From JAUIAI01 sp045106815 (GTDB lineage: Bacteria > Pseudomonadota > Gammaproteobacteria > Burkholderiales > Burkholderiaceae_E): a stretch of DNA of 64,000 bases. Below are positions 62,084-64,000 of the stretch, in pieces. Both the position numbers and the translations under genes were made by a program. Location of the stretch: NCBI GenBank assembly GCA_045106815.1, contig JBGCFG010000014.1, positions 1-64,000 on the forward strand. The letters run 5' to 3'. Each line of letters starts with the position of its first letter. Position 1 is the stretch's first letter. The notes under the pieces are model-generated. The model was not told the origin of the DNA, made no database searches, and saw nothing but the letters and a program-made list of their open reading frames with translations.

Positions 62084-63361
62084 CTACACGTTAAGGAGAA
62101 AGTCCGAGAATGATGCCTTATCTGACTTATTACCCTCATTTGACTCTGCCTTCTCGGCCTCAGCCTTTTCCGCGTCCGTCACGCCCCGCAGGGCGGCGAT
62201 CGGGTCCAGCTCGTCGGATTCTTTGCCTGCCAGGGTCGCACGCGGGGTGCCGGCAGACATATCGGCCTGGTTTTTGGGGGTGTCAGTCTCGGGTGCTGCG
62301 ACATTTTCGAGGTTCCACAAGAGGTTCGAAGGCGAATCGGCATTGGCCATCGCATCTTCCTTGCGGATCAGATTCTCACGGACCAGCCGGGCAAGTGACT
62401 GATCGAAGGTCACTGACCCAGGCGCCAGGCTCTTTTCCATCGCGTCCTTGATTTCAGTCAGTCGTGCTTGTTCAATGAGTTCTGCGATAAGACGGGTATT
62501 GAGCATCACCTCGACGGCCGGCAGACGCCCACCATCAACAGACTTGACCAGCCGCTGCGAAACGACGGCTTTGAGTGTGGCGGCCATGTCTGAGAGCAAA
62601 GCGCGTCGGTTCTCGGGCGAATAGAAACTGATGATTCTGTTCAGCGCATGGTTGGAGTTGTTGGCATGCATGGTTGCCAGCACAAGGTGCCCTGATTGCG
62701 CGTAAGCCAGGGCCATTGACATTGCGTTGGTGTCGCGGATTTCGCCAATCAGAATGCAATCAGGGGCCTGACGCATGGCGTTCTTCAGCGCGATTTCGAT
62801 TGAGCTAGTGTCGGTCCCGATCTGTCGCTGATTCACAATCGAGCGCTTGTTTTTAAACGTAAACTCGATCGGATCTTCAAGGGTCAGGATGTGGCCGGGC
62901 TTGTTTTCGTTGCGATGGTCGATCATCGCTGCGAGCGAGGTCGACTTACCCGAGCCGGTAGCGCCAACCATGAGCAAAAGGCCGCGCTTTTCAAGGACCA
63001 GATCTGCCATTTCTTCAGGCAAGTTGAGGTCTTTTAGGGACGGAATCGTACCTGGAATAAAACGCACAACCGCGGCTGGGGTGCCGCGCTGCTGAAACAC
63101 ATTGACCCGGAAGCTGCCGGCGTCTCGCAAGCCGTAACCAATATTGAGTTCGTGCTCAAGGTCATAACTCTGCCACTGGCGATCGGTCAGGATTTCCCTG
63201 ATCAGGGATTCGACCATTGCCGGGTCGAGCAGTTGTTCATTGATAGGGCGCGTGACCCCATTCATCTTGATTTGTACGGGAGAACCGGCCGATAAAAATA
63301 AGTCTGAAGCGTTCTTTTCTGCCATGAATCGCAGCAGTTTTTCCATTCGGCCGGTTGACAT
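62084..63361 (-). CDS. pilU: Type IV pilus retraction ATPase PilU
   Basis: Hexameric secretion ATPase for pilus retraction and twitching, 425 residues. The motifs are GATGSGKSTSLAAM (Walker A), ILTLEDPIEFTFKN (Asp box), CILIGEIRDTNAM (Walker B) and LVLATMHANN (His box). The sequence after RALLSDMAATLKAVVSQRL is of PilU rather than PilT type. PilU proteins usually have 370-390 residues; the last 45-50 here form a polar, acidic tail (ATLAGKESDELDPIAA...) that looks disordered. No other pilus gene is near. It sits 3 bases after dapD. Confidence 0.92.
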   Translation of the reverse strand: MSTGRMEKLLRFMAEKNASDLFLSAGSPVQIKMNGVTRPINEQLLDPAMVESLIREILTDRQWQSYDLEHELNIGYGLRDAGSFRVNVFQQRGTPAAVVRFIPGTIPSLKDLNLPEEMADLVLEKRGLLLMVGATGSGKSTSLAAMIDHRNENKPGHILTLEDPIEFTFKNKRSIVNQRQIGTDTSSIEIALKNAMRQAPDCILIGEIRDTNAMSMALAYAQSGHLVLATMHANNSNHALNRIISFYSPENRRALLSDMAATLKAVVSQRLVKSVDGGRLPAVEVMLNTRLIAELIEQARLTEIKDAMEKSLAPGSVTFDQSLARLVRENLIRKEDAMANADSPSNLLWNLENVAAPETDTPKNQADMSAGTPRATLAGKESDELDPIAALRGVTDAEKAEAEKAESNEGNKSDKASFSDFLLNV

Positions 63362-63364
63362 GGG

Positions 63365-64000
63365 TCAATCTCCCCGTAAAAGCTCATTAATTGCAGTCTT
63401 GGCGCGGGTTTGCGCATCGACTCGCTTAACGATAACTGCGCAGGCGAGGCTCACCTTGCCGTCCGATGACGGTAGGCTGCCAGGAACAACGACTGATCCT
63501 GCTGGCACTCTGCCATAGTGAATTTCACCCGTACTGCGCTCATAAATCTTGGTGCTCTGGCTCAAAAACACGCCCATCGCGAGCACCGAGTTCTCTTCAA
63601 CGATGACACCCTCAACCACTTCCGATCGGGCGCCGATAAAACAGTTGTCTTCGATGATGGTCGGATTCGCCTGAAGTGGCTCCAGGACGCCGCCAATGCC
63701 TACGCCACCCGACAGGTGAACGTTGCGGCCAATTTGCGCGCAAGAGCCCACGGTTGCCCAGGTGTCTACCATCGTGCCTTCATCGACATACGCGCCGATA
63801 TTCACATAGGACGGCATTAAAACCACGTTGCGAGCGATATACGCGCCGCGACGGGCGACTGCCGGTGGCACCACGCGGTATCCACCCGCACCAAAGTCGG
63901 CATCGCCAAAGCCTTCGAACTTAGTCGGGACCTTGTCGTAGAACTGCAGGTGACCTGCCTGGACGGGGACGTTGTCGTGCAATCTGAATGACAAAAGGAC
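63365..64000 (-). CDS. dapD: 2,3,4,5-tetrahydropyridine-2,6-dicarboxylate N-succinyltransferase, partial
   Basis: Lysine/diaminopimelate pathway enzyme that succinylates tetrahydrodipicolinate. The gene enters from the right edge: the frame stays open to 64000, so the start and about the first 60 residues are outside. The visible part has the left-handed beta-helix repeats (VLMPSYVNIGAYVDEGTMVDT, split as PSYVNIGAYVDEGTM and VGSCAQIGRNVHLSGG) and the ENSVLAMGVFLSQSTKI block of DapD. It heads, as far as seen, the run dapD-pilU-arsC-like-dapE-prmB-ABC-F. Confidence 0.95.
   Translation of the reverse strand, partial: VLLSFRLHDNVPVQAGHLQFYDKVPTKFEGFGDADFGAGGYRVVPPAVARRGAYIARNVVLMPSYVNIGAYVDEGTMVDTWATVGSCAQIGRNVHLSGGVGIGGVLEPLQANPTIIEDNCFIGARSEVVEGVIVEENSVLAMGVFLSQSTKIYERSTGEIHYGRVPAGSVVVPGSLPSSDGKVSLACAVIVKRVDAQTRAKTAINELLRGD

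Noticed and set aside
1..64000. CRISPR array, prophage, transposase or integrase
   Set aside because: No spaced direct repeats, no phage or transposase proteins, and no terminal inverted repeats were seen by reading.

Overview
This window looks like chromosomal DNA from a betaproteobacterium, most likely of the order Burkholderiales and close to Alcaligenaceae. The evidence is gene order and protein flavour: tig-clpP-clpX-lon-hupB-tRNA(Val)-tRNA(Asp)-ppiD, mfd next to ispD-ispF, a tsaB-rimI-uracil-DNA glycosylase-lplT-alr-radA block, and dapD-pilU-arsC-like-dapE-prmB. Placement is by recognition only; no search was run. Genes are densely packed, with many ATGA or TGATG overlaps. No prophage, insertion sequence, integron or CRISPR array was seen.

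Layout. About 1-8730 is an accessory metabolic region. It holds a TRAP solute-binding protein cut by the left edge, a threonine aldolase, an aspartoacylase-like amidohydrolase and a two-part dimeric alpha-beta barrel protein, all on the minus strand. Facing away on the plus strand are a PRISE-like short-chain reductase, an MFS transporter, a type I extradiol dioxygenase and an MhpA-like flavin hydroxylase. The plus-strand genes look like an uptake-and-cleavage route for an aromatic or aromatised compound of unknown identity. About 8800-12410 is a glycine betaine/proline-type ABC importer whose permease carries an unusual N-terminal extension. About 12446-18433 holds mfd-serB (minus) and ispD-ispF (plus). 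About 18459-20959 is the rubrerythrin / heterodisulfide-reductase-like / DUF3501 triad. About 21155-22836 is an ABC-2 exporter pair, followed by a decayed EamA transporter.

About 23600-41137 continues with a YVTN propeller protein, a Sel1-repeat protein, PlsB, a GlxA/AraC regulator, an EnvZ/OmpR-like two-component system, a small membrane-anchored protein of unknown role, tsaB, rimI, a type 4 uracil-DNA glycosylase, lplT, alr, radA and the squalene operon hpnC-hpnD-hpnE. About 41321-51071 is the protein quality-control block: tRNA-Leu, trigger factor, ClpP, ClpX, Lon, HU, tRNA-Val, tRNA-Asp and PpiD. About 51094-52809 holds mnmH and a DUF1178 gene. About 52851-57470 is a fatty acyl-CoA catabolism operon (3-hydroxyacyl-CoA dehydrogenase, aminoglycoside-phosphotransferase-like kinase, acyl-CoA dehydrogenase, GST). 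About 57642-64000 is one long minus-strand run: dapD (cut by the right edge), pilU, an ArsC-like gene, dapE, prmB and an ABC-F ATPase.

Most of the window is ordinary core genome. The parts most worth a second look are the aromatic-cleavage cluster, the fused ProW-like permease, the rubrerythrin triad, the small protein before tsaB, and a few RNA-structure candidates: a stem-loop between betaine-transporter genes, a perfect 11-bp inverted repeat inside ispF, and the long hupB leader.
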